Shown piece by piece: positions 1 through 9,460 of a DNA stretch of 64,000 nucleotides. Every line of letters starts with the position of its first letter. The first letter of the stretch is position 1. The DNA lies in the NCBI RefSeq assembly GCF_000754805.1, contig NZ_KN150731.1, forward strand, positions 1,444,492 through 1,508,491, read 5' to 3'. The position numbers and the translations under genes were made by a program. The DNA comes from Yersinia frederiksenii ATCC 33641. Lineage in GTDB: Bacteria; Pseudomonadota; Gammaproteobacteria; Enterobacterales; Enterobacteriaceae. The notes under the pieces were generated by a model, which saw nothing but the letters and a program-made list of their open reading frames with translations, was not told the DNA's origin and searched no databases.

Positions 1-1037
1 TGGATGGCGACGAATTGCGCTCAATGTCGGATAAGGCGTTGGGGGCATTGCGTCTGGCGGTAGCCGATAATGAACATCTACGTGATGTGCTGCGGTTGTC
101 TGAAGATCCCAAACGGCCTGAACGTAAAGTCCAGTTCTATATTGCGGTGTACCAACATCTGCGTGAGCGTATTCGTCAGGATATTATCCGTACTGATGAT
201 CCAGTTGAAGCCATTGAACAAATGGAGATTGAGCTGGGTCGTCTGACCGAGGAACTGACGGCCCGTGAGCAGAAACTGGCGATCAGTTCAAAAAGCGTCT
301 CGAATATCATCCGTAAAACCATTCAGCGTGAACAGAATCGTATTCGTATGCTGAATCAAGGCCTGCAAGCCGTGTCATTCGGTCAGGTGAAGAGTGTGCG
401 GCTGAATGTGAATGTGCGTGAAGCCCATGCAACCTTGCTTGATGTGTTATCCGAGCAGCAAGAGCAGCATCAGGATCTGTTCAACAGTAACCGCCTGACC
501 TTCTCTGAAGCACTGGCAAAACTCTATCAGCGTCTAAACCCACAAATGGATATGGGGCAGCGTTTGCCGCAAACTATTGGTGAAGAGTTACTGGATTATC
601 GTAACTATTTGGAGCTGGAAGTTGAGGTTTACCGTGGTGCTGATGGTTGGTTACGGGCAGAGAGTGGGGCATTATCAACCGGTGAGGCTATCGGTACCGG
701 GATGTCTATTCTGGTGATGGTTGTTCAAAGTTGGGAAGAGGAATCGCGTCGTTTACGTGGCAAAGATATTTCGCCGTGCCGTCTACTGTTCCTGGATGAG
801 GCCGCGCGTCTGGATGCAAAATCCATCGCGACATTATTCGAATTGTGCGAGCGGCTAGAAATGCAGTTAATTATTGCTGCGCCAGAAAATATTAGTCCAG
901 AAAAAGGGACAACGTATAAGCTGGTACGAAAAGTCTTCCAAAATCATGAACATGTACATGTTGTTGGCTTACGCGGTTTTGCAAATGAAATTCCAACGCT
1001 GCCATCAAAGCCTGTTGAACAGCAGCAACCCGGTTAA
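1..1037 (+). CDS. mukB: Chromosome partition protein MukB, C-terminal part
   Basis: This is the C-terminal 344 or so codons of the SMC-like condensin subunit MukB; the 5' end lies outside the window and the reading frame enters at base 3. MukB works with MukE and MukF to compact and segregate the chromosome. Visible are the end of the long coiled coil (charged helical stretch up to about base 500) and the C-terminal ATPase head, with the ABC signature [10 protein letters not shown] near base 675 and the Walker B segment [11 protein letters not shown] near base 785. The C-terminus is Gln-rich and variable. The stop is followed closely by a hairpin terminator. The next gene, ldtD, matches the E. 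coli mukB-ycbB order. Identity is secure. Confidence 0.97.
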   Translation, partial: DGDELRSMSDKALGALRLAVADNEHLRDVLRLSEDPKRPERKVQFYIAVYQHLRERIRQDIIRTDDPVEAIEQMEIELGRLTEELTAREQKLAISSKSVSNIIRKTIQREQNRIRMLNQGLQAVSFGQVKSVRLNVNVREAHATLLDVLSEQQEQHQDLFNSNRLTFSEALAKLYQRLNPQMDMGQRLPQTIGEELLDYRNYLELEVEVYRGADGWLRAESGALSTGEAIGTGMSILVMVVQSWEEESRRLRGKDISPCRLLFLDEAARLDAKSIATLFELCERLEMQLIIAAPENISPEKGTTYKLVRKVFQNHEHVHVVGLRGFANEIPTLPSKPVEQQQPG

Positions 1038-1078
1038 TTACTGTTCAGTGAAAGCGTGAATAATAATTAATTCCATTT

Positions 1079-1104
1079 AATGGCCGCTTAGCGGCCATTT
1101 TTAT
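1079..1104 (+). terminator. Rho-independent terminator after mukB
   Basis: A 9-bp GC-rich stem (AATGGCCGC with GCGGCCATT, 3-nt loop) is followed by a run of five T residues. It lies about 40 bp after the mukB stop and likely ends the mukFEB transcript. Confidence 0.85.
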
Positions 1105-1380
1105 TTGCTGGCACATTTGAGGGTTATATTTTATAACCAGAGAAAATCTGTTAGCGTAACGTAAATGGCTAAATTTGTAATATTGGCCGCCCAGTAGGAT
1201 TTCTGTTTGTATAATAATGTTAATACCCAAAGAGAGTGGTATTGCAGTCGAACAACAAACAATACTGAGCGGATTCCCGTCAGTCATTCGGGTGAGAAAG
1301 CCGCTAGCATGCTGCGACTTCAGGGAAGAAAGGTAACGACAGACTATGACGTATTTAGACAAGCATACCGGGGGCATAGA

Positions 1381-3258
1381 ATGTCGGTAGAGAGAAAAAA
1401 TCCGCAACGTGTATTCGCGTTATACTGCGCTTTAGTTGGTAGCCTGATACCGGTATTTACCGCATCGGCCACTGTGCCAGTCATGCCTGTAGATTCATCT
1501 TCAGCACTGTCTGTCGCGCCAAAAAGTATGACCGTCGCACAAAGTCGCTCTCAGTTATTGGCGACGTTACCAAAAAACGTCACTCCACTCTATTCTTCTG
1601 AATTAGCGCTACTTTATGCCGCTAATCAAATGCAGCCGATGTGGCAGGATAGAACGGCTGTTCAGCATTTTCAGCAGCAATTGGCGGAAGTGGCCCTCTC
1701 CGGTATTCAACCGCAATTTATGCAGTGGGTAAAATGGTTGAGTGATCCTGACATTACAGGTATGGCTCGCGATATTATTTTGTCCGATGCCATGTTGGGA
1801 TATTTGCACTTTATCTCAGGCGTTGGCGCGAATGGCAGTGTCTGGTTATATAGCAATGTGCCGTACAAGATGGCTATGCCACCAGCCACGATTGTAAATA
1901 GCTGGCAGCAGGCAGTTCACGAAGGGACGACAGCACCTTATCTGGCCTCATTGGCTCCCCAGCATCCGCAATATGAAAAAATGCATCAGGCGCTGAAACA
2001 GATGTTGGCTGACCGGCGTCCATGGCCACAAATGGCTAATGGCCCAAGTTTACGCCCCGGTCAGCTAAGTGACGATATACCCGCGTTGCGGGAGATTCTC
2101 GACAGAACTGGCATGTTGCACCCAGTGGCTTCAGTATCAGCGAAAGACAGTGAAGTCATCCCTGCAGATAATCCGGCAGTCGCGGTTGTTAATGATGACC
2201 TCTCGGTTGATGAAGAGAAAAGCCGAGCCCAGGCACACAGCTTAGTTGTCAGCCCATCTGCGGCACCGGTCGCGGATGTTCCGGTTACTGGGGGCGTGGT
2301 TGTTGCTCCATCATCAGCACCACTGACGGCCACTGCTGCAGTGACTGATAATGTTTACACTCCAGAGTTAATGGAAGCCGTTAAACGTTTTCAACAGTGG
2401 CACGGGCTAAGTGATGATGGTGTTATCGGTATCAGGACCCGCGAATGGCTGAATGTTACCCCACAAACACGGGCCACATTATTAGCATTAAATATTCAGC
2501 GTTTACGTATTCTGCCGGGCCGTGTAGATAATGGCATTATGGTTAACATACCTAACTATTCTCTGAATTATTATAAGAATGGTGCGGAGGTACTTTCATC
2601 GAGAGTGATTGTTGGCCGCCCAAGCCGCAAAACCCCCCTCATGAGCAGCGCGTTAAATAATGTGGTGGTTAATCCACCTTGGAATGTGCCAACATCCCTA
2701 ATACGTCAGGATATCGTGCCGAAAGCGCGTTATGATTCCAGTTACTTCCAGCGCCATGGTTATACCGTATTGTCCGGCTGGAGTAACGATGCTGAAGTCG
2801 TCGATCCTTCGATGATCAATTGGAACATGATTTCGCCGAATAATTTCCCATATCGTCTGCGTCAGGAGCCTGGTGCCAGTAACTCATTGGGGCGGTTCAA
2901 GTTTAATATGCCGAGTTCTGATGCTATCTATCTGCATGATACGCCGAACCATGGTTTGTTCCAGAAAGACATACGGGCGTTGAGTTCAGGTTGTGTCCGA
3001 GTCAATAAAGCCTCAGATTTAGCCAATATGCTGTTACAGGATGCGGGTTGGAATGATGCGCGAGTGTCGTCGACCTTAAAACAAGGGAATACTACTTACG
3101 TCAACATTCGCCAACGTATCCCGGTGCAACTGTATTATCTGACGGCATGGGTGGCAGAAGATGGCAAACCGCAGTTTAGAACAGATATTTACAATTATGA
3201 TATGACGGTGAGATCAGGTTCACAAATCTCCCAACAGGCTGAACTTTTGCTGCAATAA
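1381..3258 (+). CDS. ldtD: L,D-transpeptidase LdtD (YcbB)
   Basis: Periplasmic enzyme that makes 3-3 (mDap-mDap) cross-links in peptidoglycan, important under envelope stress and for beta-lactam tolerance. The 625-residue product has an N-terminal signal/anchor helix (about residues 14-32), a long scaffold region, a peptidoglycan-binding repeat near residues 326-360 (AVKRFQQWHGLSDDGVIG) and a YkuD catalytic domain. The catalytic motif is intact: His519 in HDTPNHG and Cys538 in SSGCVRV. The ATG at 1381 was chosen because a GGGGG stretch sits about 7 bp upstream and it places the hydrophobic segment near the N-terminus. The frame stays open further upstream, to an ATG at 1309 and a TTG at 1207. 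A Pro/Ala/Val-rich linker around residues 280-320 is longer than in E. coli. Confidence 0.95.
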   Translation: MSVERKNPQRVFALYCALVGSLIPVFTASATVPVMPVDSSSALSVAPKSMTVAQSRSQLLATLPKNVTPLYSSELALLYAANQMQPMWQDRTAVQHFQQQLAEVALSGIQPQFMQWVKWLSDPDITGMARDIILSDAMLGYLHFISGVGANGSVWLYSNVPYKMAMPPATIVNSWQQAVHEGTTAPYLASLAPQHPQYEKMHQALKQMLADRRPWPQMANGPSLRPGQLSDDIPALREILDRTGMLHPVASVSAKDSEVIPADNPAVAVVNDDLSVDEEKSRAQAHSLVVSPSAAPVADVPVTGGVVVAPSSAPLTATAAVTDNVYTPELMEAVKRFQQWHGLSDDGVIGIRTREWLNVTPQTRATLLALNIQRLRILPGRVDNGIMVNIPNYSLNYYKNGAEVLSSRVIVGRPSRKTPLMSSALNNVVVNPPWNVPTSLIRQDIVPKARYDSSYFQRHGYTVLSGWSNDAEVVDPSMINWNMISPNNFPYRLRQEPGASNSLGRFKFNMPSSDAIYLHDTPNHGLFQKDIRALSSGCVRVNKASDLANMLLQDAGWNDARVSSTLKQGNTTYVNIRQRIPVQLYYLTAWVAEDGKPQFRTDIYNYDMTVRSGSQISQQAELLLQ

Positions 3259-3462
3259 ATGCAGTAAAACTCAATAACTAATGGTCTCAATATCGGGTTG
3301 TCTTGTGGGCGCTCATTGATGGGCACCCAGCCCCTGAATCTAAACGCACAGTGAATGCGTGCCGAATGCGGGTTGACTGGTTTTCCGTAGGCGGTTATGG
3401 TTCGGGACGGCACATTTTATAGTGCTTACTTTTGACATTCTTGCCGGGTATTAACAGAGATC

Positions 3463-4011
3463 ATGGATAAAATTGATAATTATCGCCGTAAATGGCTAAC
3501 GTTAGGCGGGGCCGCGCTGGGTATATCGCTGCTGCCGGGGCAAGCATTCGCTACCCTTTCTACTCCTCGCCCACGTATCTTGACCCTGAATAATTTGAAT
3601 ACAGGTGAGTCCATAAAAGCCGAATTCTTCGATGGTCGAAGCTATAACAAAGACGAACTTTCCCGCTTAAATCATCTATTCCGTGATTATCGGGCCAATA
3701 AAGTTAAAACCATCGATCCACGTCTGTTTGACCAACTCTACCGCCTGCAAGGTCTTCTCGGTACAACTAAACCGATACAGCTTATTTCGGGTTATCGCTC
3801 ACTTGATACGAATAATGAACTACGTGAACGTAGCCGAGGTGTCGCCAAACACAGCTTCCATACCCAAGGGCGGGCGATGGATTTCCATATAGAAGGCATT
3901 CAATTGAGTAATATCCGCAAAGCGGCATTAAAAATGCGCGCAGGTGGTGTAGGATATTACCCTCGCAGTAATTTTGTGCATATTGATACTGGGCCAACAC
4001 GCACCTGGTAA
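3463..4011 (+). CDS. mepK: Murein DD-endopeptidase MepK (YcbK), peptidase M15A family
   Basis: Zinc endopeptidase that cleaves peptidoglycan cross-links (notably 3-3 links) in the periplasm. The 182-residue protein begins with a twin-arginine-type leader: RRKWL, then a hydrophobic stretch ending AFA near residue 30, so Tat export is likely. M15A metal ligands are present: His133 and Asp140 in [10 protein letters not shown] and His173 in the HID motif near the C-terminus. It sits directly after ldtD, whose product makes the bonds MepK can cut. The start ATG at 3463 agrees with the E. coli length. Identity is secure from near-identical core sequence. Confidence 0.95.
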   Translation: MDKIDNYRRKWLTLGGAALGISLLPGQAFATLSTPRPRILTLNNLNTGESIKAEFFDGRSYNKDELSRLNHLFRDYRANKVKTIDPRLFDQLYRLQGLLGTTKPIQLISGYRSLDTNNELRERSRGVAKHSFHTQGRAMDFHIEGIQLSNIRKAALKMRAGGVGYYPRSNFVHIDTGPTRTW

Positions 4012-4070
4012 TACGCATTTTTTTGCCAATGCTATGCATCTATTGGGTTGGGCATTGGGGTTGGAGCTTT

Positions 4071-4718
4071 ATGAAATATCAAATTATTCCGGTGACGGCT
4101 TTTAGCCAAAACTGCACACTAATCTGGTGTGAAGCGACAGGGCAAGCTGCACTTGTGGACCCAGGTGGTGAAGCTGCCAAGATCATCGCTGAAGTGGCGC
4201 GTCAGGGTGTTAAAGTTAGCCAAATTTTACTGACTCACGGCCATCTTGACCATGTTGGTGCCGCCGCAGAACTCGCCGCACATTTTCAGGTGCCTATTTA
4301 TGGCCCAGAAAAAGAAGACGCTTTTTGGTTAGAAGGATTGCCAGCCCAGAGTAAAATGTTTGGGCTTAGTGAATGTGAGGCTTTTACCCCAACTCGCTGG
4401 TTGGAAGAAGGTGACAAAGTCACTGTGGGTGAAGTGGAGTTAGCCGTTTTGCATTGTCCAGGACACACACCGGGGCACATTGTTTTTATCGATCAGCAGG
4501 ATCATTTGGCGTTAGTAGGTGACGTTATCTTTAATGGTGGTGTTGGGCGCAGTGATTTTCCGCGTGGCGATCATCAGCAATTAATTAATTCTATCCGAAC
4601 CAAATTATTACCTTTGGGTGATGATATGACGTTTATTCCAGGTCATGGTCCTATGTCTACCTTAGGCCATGAACGGCAGACCAATCCGTTTATACGAGAA
4701 GAACCTGCAATCTGGTAA
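4071..4718 (+). CDS. gloC: Hydroxyacylglutathione hydrolase GloC (YcbL), metallo-beta-lactamase fold
   Basis: Cytosolic type II glyoxalase that hydrolyses S-lactoylglutathione, completing methylglyoxal detoxification. The 215-residue protein carries the metallo-beta-lactamase signature THGHLDH at residues 55-61, a downstream His in HCPGHTPGH, the bridging Asp in LVGDVIF and a C-terminal His in PGHGP. The start at 4071 follows a GGAG Shine-Dalgarno; the open frame runs 16 codons further upstream without support. A second methylglyoxal gene, mgsA (the producing enzyme), lies 36 kb away in the window. The gene ends 56 bp before a hairpin terminator. Confidence 0.94.
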   Translation: MKYQIIPVTAFSQNCTLIWCEATGQAALVDPGGEAAKIIAEVARQGVKVSQILLTHGHLDHVGAAAELAAHFQVPIYGPEKEDAFWLEGLPAQSKMFGLSECEAFTPTRWLEEGDKVTVGEVELAVLHCPGHTPGHIVFIDQQDHLALVGDVIFNGGVGRSDFPRGDHQQLINSIRTKLLPLGDDMTFIPGHGPMSTLGHERQTNPFIREEPAIW

Positions 4719-4773
4719 TGCATCAAGTTTACTGTCACAAACTTTATGCATAATTCAAGTATTGATCACAAGG

Positions 4774-4797
4774 AAGGCACCGTCAGGTGCCTTTTTT
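4774..4797 (+). terminator. Rho-independent terminator after gloC
   Basis: Stem AAGGCACC / GGTGCCTT with a 4-nt loop followed by T residues; ends the mepK-gloC transcript. Confidence 0.85.
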
Positions 4798-5018
4798 ACG
4801 TTATATTTAATAGAAGTGTTTAAGTATTTTGTGAACAAATAATCAGCTATTTACTTGTACTACGCACATAATGATGACGGTTATTAAATAATAACGATCT
4901 CTGCGATATTGATAAGGTACGGCATAACAAAAAAGGTCTAACTGATATTAATCCGGCACTGCTTTTTATTGCCATTTCGAGTTCGTAAAATGACGAACGC
5001 CTTTCAATGGGATTCACT
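4798..5018 (+). promoter_or_regulatory. AT-rich upstream region of the EAL-domain gene
   Basis: About 220 bp without a gene. It is AT-rich and must hold the promoter of the EAL-domain gene at 5019. I see no clear operator palindrome or conserved RNA element. Confidence 0.4.
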
Positions 5019-6548
5019 ATGCCATTTCGTCGTTTCAGACTGAATAAGTTACTGTCCCGGCTCGGATTTTCTTGCATAATTTTATTACTATTCTTGCTGT
5101 TAGGTGCTGTGGTGATTTATGCGCAGACCAAGGCCAATATGCATCAGGATGCTGAGACTAGGTTATTGCAAGCCAGGGAGCGATTCGATCAAATATTTAA
5201 TAACTTGCAGCATGCTGCGATCCAGGTTGAAACCGGATTAGGGAAACCTTGTTTGCAGGTCGTGCAGAATTTGCGCGATCAAGTAGTGATGATCCCGGAT
5301 GTTCGCTCCGTCACTTTAGCTAAAGGCTCCACTATTTATTGTTCATCAATATATGGACCACTCGCGACCCATTTTGATTTAGGTGCGTTTGTTAATGGGC
5401 AATTAGAATTAATGTCAGGCAATGATGTTACGCCTGATCGTGCTTTAATCGCTTACCGGCAGGAGCGAGGCGATTACAGTATTTTGGTTGCCGTCGATGG
5501 CTACTACTTACGTAGTATTCTGAACCTTTTGAGCCGTGATGCTGAATTACAACTGCGAGTGGGTAATGCCTGGATGGATGCGGCAGGGATGGTTCATGCA
5601 GGCCGCCCACCAAATGGAGATGAACCTTTATATTTGGCCTCTGAGAAGTTTGCCTATTCATTAAGTACCACTCTTTCTCATCAGCAATATATAGATTATG
5701 CCTGGCAATATGCGCGAGGCAGCTTAATTTTCTTCATACTAATAAGTCTCGGGTTTGCCACCCTAGTTTTCTGGTTATCAGGTAGGGCGGCATCACCGAC
5801 CTTAGTATTAAGACATGCATTAGAAAATAATGAATTTATTCCTTATATGCAGCCAATTGTATCCGGTAAGGATCAATGTTGGGTTGGCTGCGAAGTATTA
5901 ATGCGCTGGCAACATCCAGGGCATGGGCTAATTCAACCGAATAAGTTTATTCCAATGGCTGAGGACAGTGAGCTTATCGTACCGATGACGTGCTCTATTA
6001 TGAGGCAAGTGAGGGAAAAATTTGCACCTTATGTAAATCAGTTACCTGAAGGTTTTCACTTTGGTTTTAATATTAGCGCTAATCATTGTCGTGATTTGAG
6101 TTTGGTGGATGATTGTCGTAGCTTTATTGAGGCCTTTGGTGGCAATAAGATTAATATTACACTCGAGCTAACTGAGCGACAGTTGATTGTTGCCGACGAG
6201 ACTACAGATAGGTTATTTGCAGAGCTCAATGCTCTGGGCGTATTTATTGCTATCGATGACTTTGGAACTGGACATTCAAGTTTAACTTATTTGCAGAAAT
6301 TTAAAGTCGACTTTATAAAAATTGACCAAAGTTTTGTTGGCATGATTGGTTCAGATGCTTTGTCGAGCCATATAGTGGGGAATGTTATCGATCTGGCGAC
6401 ACGATTGGGGCTACAAACCATCGCCGAGGGGGTCGAGAATGATACCCAAATGCGTTATTTGCAAGCGCACAAAGTGGATTATCTACAGGGCTATATGTAT
6501 GGGCGTCCCATGCCAATGGCTGAGTTTGCCAAATATATGTTCTATTAA
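5019..6548 (+). CDS. Membrane CSS-motif/EAL-domain cyclic-di-GMP phosphodiesterase
   Basis: Likely hydrolyses c-di-GMP and so shifts cells from sessile to motile behaviour. The 509-residue protein has an N-terminal membrane helix (about residues 16-35), a periplasmic sensor domain with the diagnostic CSS triplet at Cys108 (IYCSS), a second membrane helix near 240-260, then a cytoplasmic EAL domain. The signature is EVLMRW (Glu292) rather than EALLRW. Other catalytic elements look intact: NISAN, ELTER, DDFGTG at Asp413, IKID and AEGVEN. CSS-EAL enzymes such as E. coli PdeC are redox-controlled through periplasmic disulfide formation. ATG 5019 is preferred over ATG 5007 because GGGA lies 7 bp upstream. 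I do not assign a specific symbol. Confidence 0.9.
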   Translation: MPFRRFRLNKLLSRLGFSCIILLLFLLLGAVVIYAQTKANMHQDAETRLLQARERFDQIFNNLQHAAIQVETGLGKPCLQVVQNLRDQVVMIPDVRSVTLAKGSTIYCSSIYGPLATHFDLGAFVNGQLELMSGNDVTPDRALIAYRQERGDYSILVAVDGYYLRSILNLLSRDAELQLRVGNAWMDAAGMVHAGRPPNGDEPLYLASEKFAYSLSTTLSHQQYIDYAWQYARGSLIFFILISLGFATLVFWLSGRAASPTLVLRHALENNEFIPYMQPIVSGKDQCWVGCEVLMRWQHPGHGLIQPNKFIPMAEDSELIVPMTCSIMRQVREKFAPYVNQLPEGFHFGFNISANHCRDLSLVDDCRSFIEAFGGNKINITLELTERQLIVADETTDRLFAELNALGVFIAIDDFGTGHSSLTYLQKFKVDFIKIDQSFVGMIGSDALSSHIVGNVIDLATRLGLQTIAEGVENDTQMRYLQAHKVDYLQGYMYGRPMPMAEFAKYMFY

Positions 6549-6574
6549 GACTATTTGGGCTTTATGTATAAAAA

Positions 6575-6592
6575 AGGGTGCCTGAGCACCCT
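6575..6592. terminator. Bidirectional terminator between the EAL gene and aspC
   Basis: Hairpin AGGGTGC / GCACCCT with a 4-nt loop, preceded by an A run and followed by TTT, placed between two convergent genes. Confidence 0.8.
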
Positions 6593-6616
6593 TTGCAGTC
6601 TGTCATTATAGCTTAA

Positions 6617-7807
6617 TCAGAGCACGGCAACGATGGCTTCACACAGTGGTGCCATATTATCCGGTGTCATCCCGGCAACGTTAACCCTGCCAGAGTTTAC
6701 GGCATAAACTGCGAACTCATTACGCAGACGCAAAACTTGTTCTTTGGTCAGGCCACTGAACGAGAACATACCATTCTGGTTAATAATAAAGCTGAAATCT
6801 TGCTGAGCGCCTTTCTCTTGCAGGGTATTCACAAATAACTGACGCATACGATGAATACGCTGGCGCATATCGGTCAGTTCTTGTTCCCAAATAGCCCGTA
6901 GCGCAGGGGTGCTGAGTATGGTCGCAACCACAGAGGCGCCATGAGCCGGTGGGTTAGAGTAGTTAGCACGAATAACGGCCTTAACCTGACTAAAGGCGAT
7001 ATCGGCTACTTCACTGGTCGCAGCCACCACCGTGCAGGCCCCAACACGTTCATTATACAGACCGAAATTTTTGGAATAAGAGCTGCAAACAATCAATTCT
7101 TGATGTTTCGCGGCGAAAATACGCAAGCCTTGGGCATCTTCTTCCAAGCCTTTAGCAAAACCTTGATAAGCGAAGTCAAACAGTGGCAACCAACCTTTGG
7201 CTACAGACTGTTCAGCTAATTGTTTCCACTGGTCTTCTGTTGGGTCGATCCCGGTAGGGTTATGACAGCAGCCATGGAATAGCACGACATCACCAGCTTG
7301 GGCTTCTGACAGGCTATTTAATAGGCCATCGAAGTCCAGCGCATGATTTGTCGCATCATAATATGCATACTCAACAACTTCTAGCCCTGCGGCCGCGAAA
7401 ATGTTTTTATGGTTTGGCCAGCTTGGATTGCTAACCCAGACACGTTTGGCACTGGTTTGATGGGCGATAAAGTCAGCGGCGATACGTAATCCACCAGTAC
7501 CCCCCGGCGTTTGAGCAGTGCGCGCACGTTTATCGGTAATGATCGCGCTATTGGTACCGAACAGCAGTTCTTGAGTACAACTAGCGAAAACGGGTAGGCC
7601 ATCAATGCCCAGATAGTTTTTGGTAACTTCATTTTCCAGCAAATACTGCTCAGCTTTTTTTACGCTGGTTAGCACCGGCGTCTTCCCGGTTTCGTCTTTG
7701 TAGACACCGATCCCCAGGTTGATTTTATTAGGGCGGTCATCCGCGCGGAAAATATCGGTCAGGCCCAGAATTGGGTCCGCAGGTGCAGCAGTGATTTTTT
7801 CAAACAT
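6617..7807 (-). CDS. aspC: Aspartate aminotransferase AspC
   Basis: PLP enzyme interconverting aspartate + 2-oxoglutarate with oxaloacetate + glutamate; also acts on aromatic amino acids. At 396 residues it matches the E. coli enzyme exactly in length. The PLP lysine lies in [15 protein letters not shown] (near residue 246), with the Asn/Asp ligands in HNPTGIDP and PLFDFAYQG and substrate-binding Arg near the C-terminus. The ATG at 7807 gives the conserved [16 protein letters not shown] start; a TTG five codons upstream only adds an unconserved tail. It sits downstream of ompF in the same direction but a terminator separates them, so it is probably monocistronic. Confidence 0.97.
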   Translation of the reverse strand: MFEKITAAPADPILGLTDIFRADDRPNKINLGIGVYKDETGKTPVLTSVKKAEQYLLENEVTKNYLGIDGLPVFASCTQELLFGTNSAIITDKRARTAQTPGGTGGLRIAADFIAHQTSAKRVWVSNPSWPNHKNIFAAAGLEVVEYAYYDATNHALDFDGLLNSLSEAQAGDVVLFHGCCHNPTGIDPTEDQWKQLAEQSVAKGWLPLFDFAYQGFAKGLEEDAQGLRIFAAKHQELIVCSSYSKNFGLYNERVGACTVVAATSEVADIAFSQVKAVIRANYSNPPAHGASVVATILSTPALRAIWEQELTDMRQRIHRMRQLFVNTLQEKGAQQDFSFIINQNGMFSFSGLTKEQVLRLRNEFAVYAVNSGRVNVAGMTPDNMAPLCEAIVAVL

Positions 7808-7992
7808 GTCAGAGGCTTCCATGGCTTAGCGTTAAGCAAACAGAACCTTCAGGGTAGCGCCAGTTGCGGTCTTTGCCAACCGTTTGCGAAAAAAAGAAAT
7901 GAATGTTGTGAGGCGAGGAGATTCAGGGTGAAAAATCGGCAGAATAGGCCAATCAACAGCGTAATATCCCTAAATTAATTAAGGGGAAAACA

Positions 7993-8020
7993 AAAAGACA
8001 GAGCTGAGGCCCTGTCTTTT
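7993..8020 (-). terminator. Terminator after ompF
   Basis: Stem AAAAGACAG / CTGTCTTTT flanked by A/T runs, about 40 bp after the porin stop codon on the minus strand. Confidence 0.8.
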
Positions 8021-8061
8021 TTAACTTACGTCAGCAGATAAACTGCGTGATTAAGTTTAAC

Positions 8062-9162
8062 TTAGAACTGGTAAACCAAGCCAACACCAACAACGTCGTC
8101 TGTGTTCAGGCTGTTAGCACGGGTGAAGTTATCTTCATCCAGCAAGTTGATTTTGTAATCAACATAGGTAGACATGTTTTTGTTGAAGTAGTAGTAAGTA
8201 CCAACAGAAACATATTTCAACAGGTCATGGTTGTCATCAGTATTGTTGTTCAGATCCTTACCTTTAGACTGAACGTAGCCTAAAGATGGACGCAGACCGA
8301 AGTCGAACTGGTACTGTGCAGTGATTTCAATATCACGAGTCTTGTTGGCAACTGAATCATCACCAAATGGAGTCATGTTTTGAGTTTCAGCATACATTAC
8401 AGCCAAGTATACGTTGTTAGCGTCGTATTTAGCACCAACGTTCCATGCTTGAGCTTTCTCGCCTTCAGCAAATGTTGGGTTAGTCAGGTGAGCATTTTTC
8501 TGCAAAGTAGTACGGTTTGCAGTAGAGAAGCCAGCACCGAAGTTTACGCCGTAACCGATATCATAAGTAGAAGATATACCGAAACCGTCACCGTTCTGAG
8601 TAGTCAACAGACCATCACGACCACTTTCGTTTTTGCCTTGATATTGCAGGGCAAAGTTCAGACCGTCAACCAGACCGAAGAAGTTGGTATTACGGTAAGT
8701 AGCCAGGCCAGTAGAACGGCCAGTCATGTAGTTGTCAGAGTTGGAGATTGAATCACCACCGAACACTGGCAGCATGTCAGTCCATGCGTTGACATCATAG
8801 ATTACGCCGTAGTTACGGCCGTAGTCGAATGAACCGAACTCAGCAAATTTCAGACCAGCAAAGCCCAGACGGGTTTTGTTGCCTTTGCCTTCTTGGGCTT
8901 CAGCATTGTTAGCCTGAATGTTGTATTCCCACTGGCCGTAACCGGTCAGTTGGTCAGTAATTTGGGTTTCACCTTTGAAGCCGAAACGAACATAAGATTC
9001 GTCGCCGTCTTGGCCAGCGTTGTCAGAGAACTGGTGACGCGCGTCAACTTTACCGTACAGGTCAAGTTTGTTGCCGTCTTTGTTGTAGATTTCTGCTGCA
9101 TTAGCTGCGCCAGCTACTAACAATGCTGGGATTACTACTGCAAGAATATTGCGCTTCATCAT
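8062..9162 (-). CDS. ompF: General porin OmpF
   Basis: Outer-membrane 16-stranded trimeric porin for small hydrophilic solutes. The 366-residue precursor starts [18 protein letters not shown] and is cut after ANA to give mature [18 protein letters not shown], the classic enterobacterial porin N-terminus; it ends in Gln-Phe as BAM substrates do. The loop-3 constriction segment with Pro-Val-Phe-Gly-Gly-Asp is visible ([10 protein letters not shown]). The frame continues about 50 codons upstream, but the signal peptide and the GAGGG Shine-Dalgarno fix the start at 9162. The position between aspC and asnS is the same as E. coli ompF, and an OmpR-box-like sequence lies upstream. Confidence 0.95.
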   Translation of the reverse strand: MMKRNILAVVIPALLVAGAANAAEIYNKDGNKLDLYGKVDARHQFSDNAGQDGDESYVRFGFKGETQITDQLTGYGQWEYNIQANNAEAQEGKGNKTRLGFAGLKFAEFGSFDYGRNYGVIYDVNAWTDMLPVFGGDSISNSDNYMTGRSTGLATYRNTNFFGLVDGLNFALQYQGKNESGRDGLLTTQNGDGFGISSTYDIGYGVNFGAGFSTANRTTLQKNAHLTNPTFAEGEKAQAWNVGAKYDANNVYLAVMYAETQNMTPFGDDSVANKTRDIEITAQYQFDFGLRPSLGYVQSKGKDLNNNTDDNHDLLKYVSVGTYYYFNKNMSTYVDYKINLLDEDNFTRANSLNTDDVVGVGLVYQF

Positions 9163-9336
9163 TATTATTACCCTCATTGGTGTTATTCGGACACCTGCCA
9201 CTGCCGCCAATAATTTTTTTGGAACTATTGTTGAGAGTTTGGTGTCGTCTGTGTCTGAACGCAGTGTTCCATTCACAGGCCCCATAATCCACACCGAAAA
9301 TGCTACCAATTACCTGAATGTGTTTCATTGAGATAC

Positions 9337-9356
9337 TATGTGTTACCAAATGTAAA
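9337..9356 (-). promoter_or_regulatory. OmpR-binding-site-like box upstream of ompF
   Basis: Read on the minus strand the sequence is TTTACATTTGGTAACACATA, very close to the E. coli ompF F1 site for phosphorylated OmpR (TTTACTTTTGGTTACATATT). It lies about 175 bp before the start codon. More candidate half-sites (AAACACATTCAGGT) follow downstream, as expected for a multi-site OmpR promoter with a long 5' leader. The rest of 9163-9460 holds the leader and no gene. Confidence 0.65.
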
Positions 9357-9400
9357 TATCAGGGAACTTTGTGACTTAGATCGAACTTTAAAAAATGACA

Positions 9401-9428
9401 AAAGCCAGCTGAGCTGGCTTTTTTTTAT
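9401..9428. terminator. Terminator after asnS
   Basis: Hairpin GCCAGC-TGA-GCTGGC flanked by A-rich sequence on one side and a nine-T run on the other. It lies just after the asnS stop and before the ompF promoter. Confidence 0.7.
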
Positions 9429-9460
9429 ACAAAAAGACATTTTTTTTCTAAATGAGAAAC

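Noticed and set aside
1045-1407. 120-codon minus-strand ORF between mukB and ldtD
   Set aside because: It crosses the mukB terminator and ldtD start, and has no recognisable motif or ribosome-binding site.
8380-8751. 123-codon plus-strand ORF inside ompF
   Set aside because: It is antisense to a certain porin gene; low-complexity Ser/Val/Thr composition marks it as a shadow frame.
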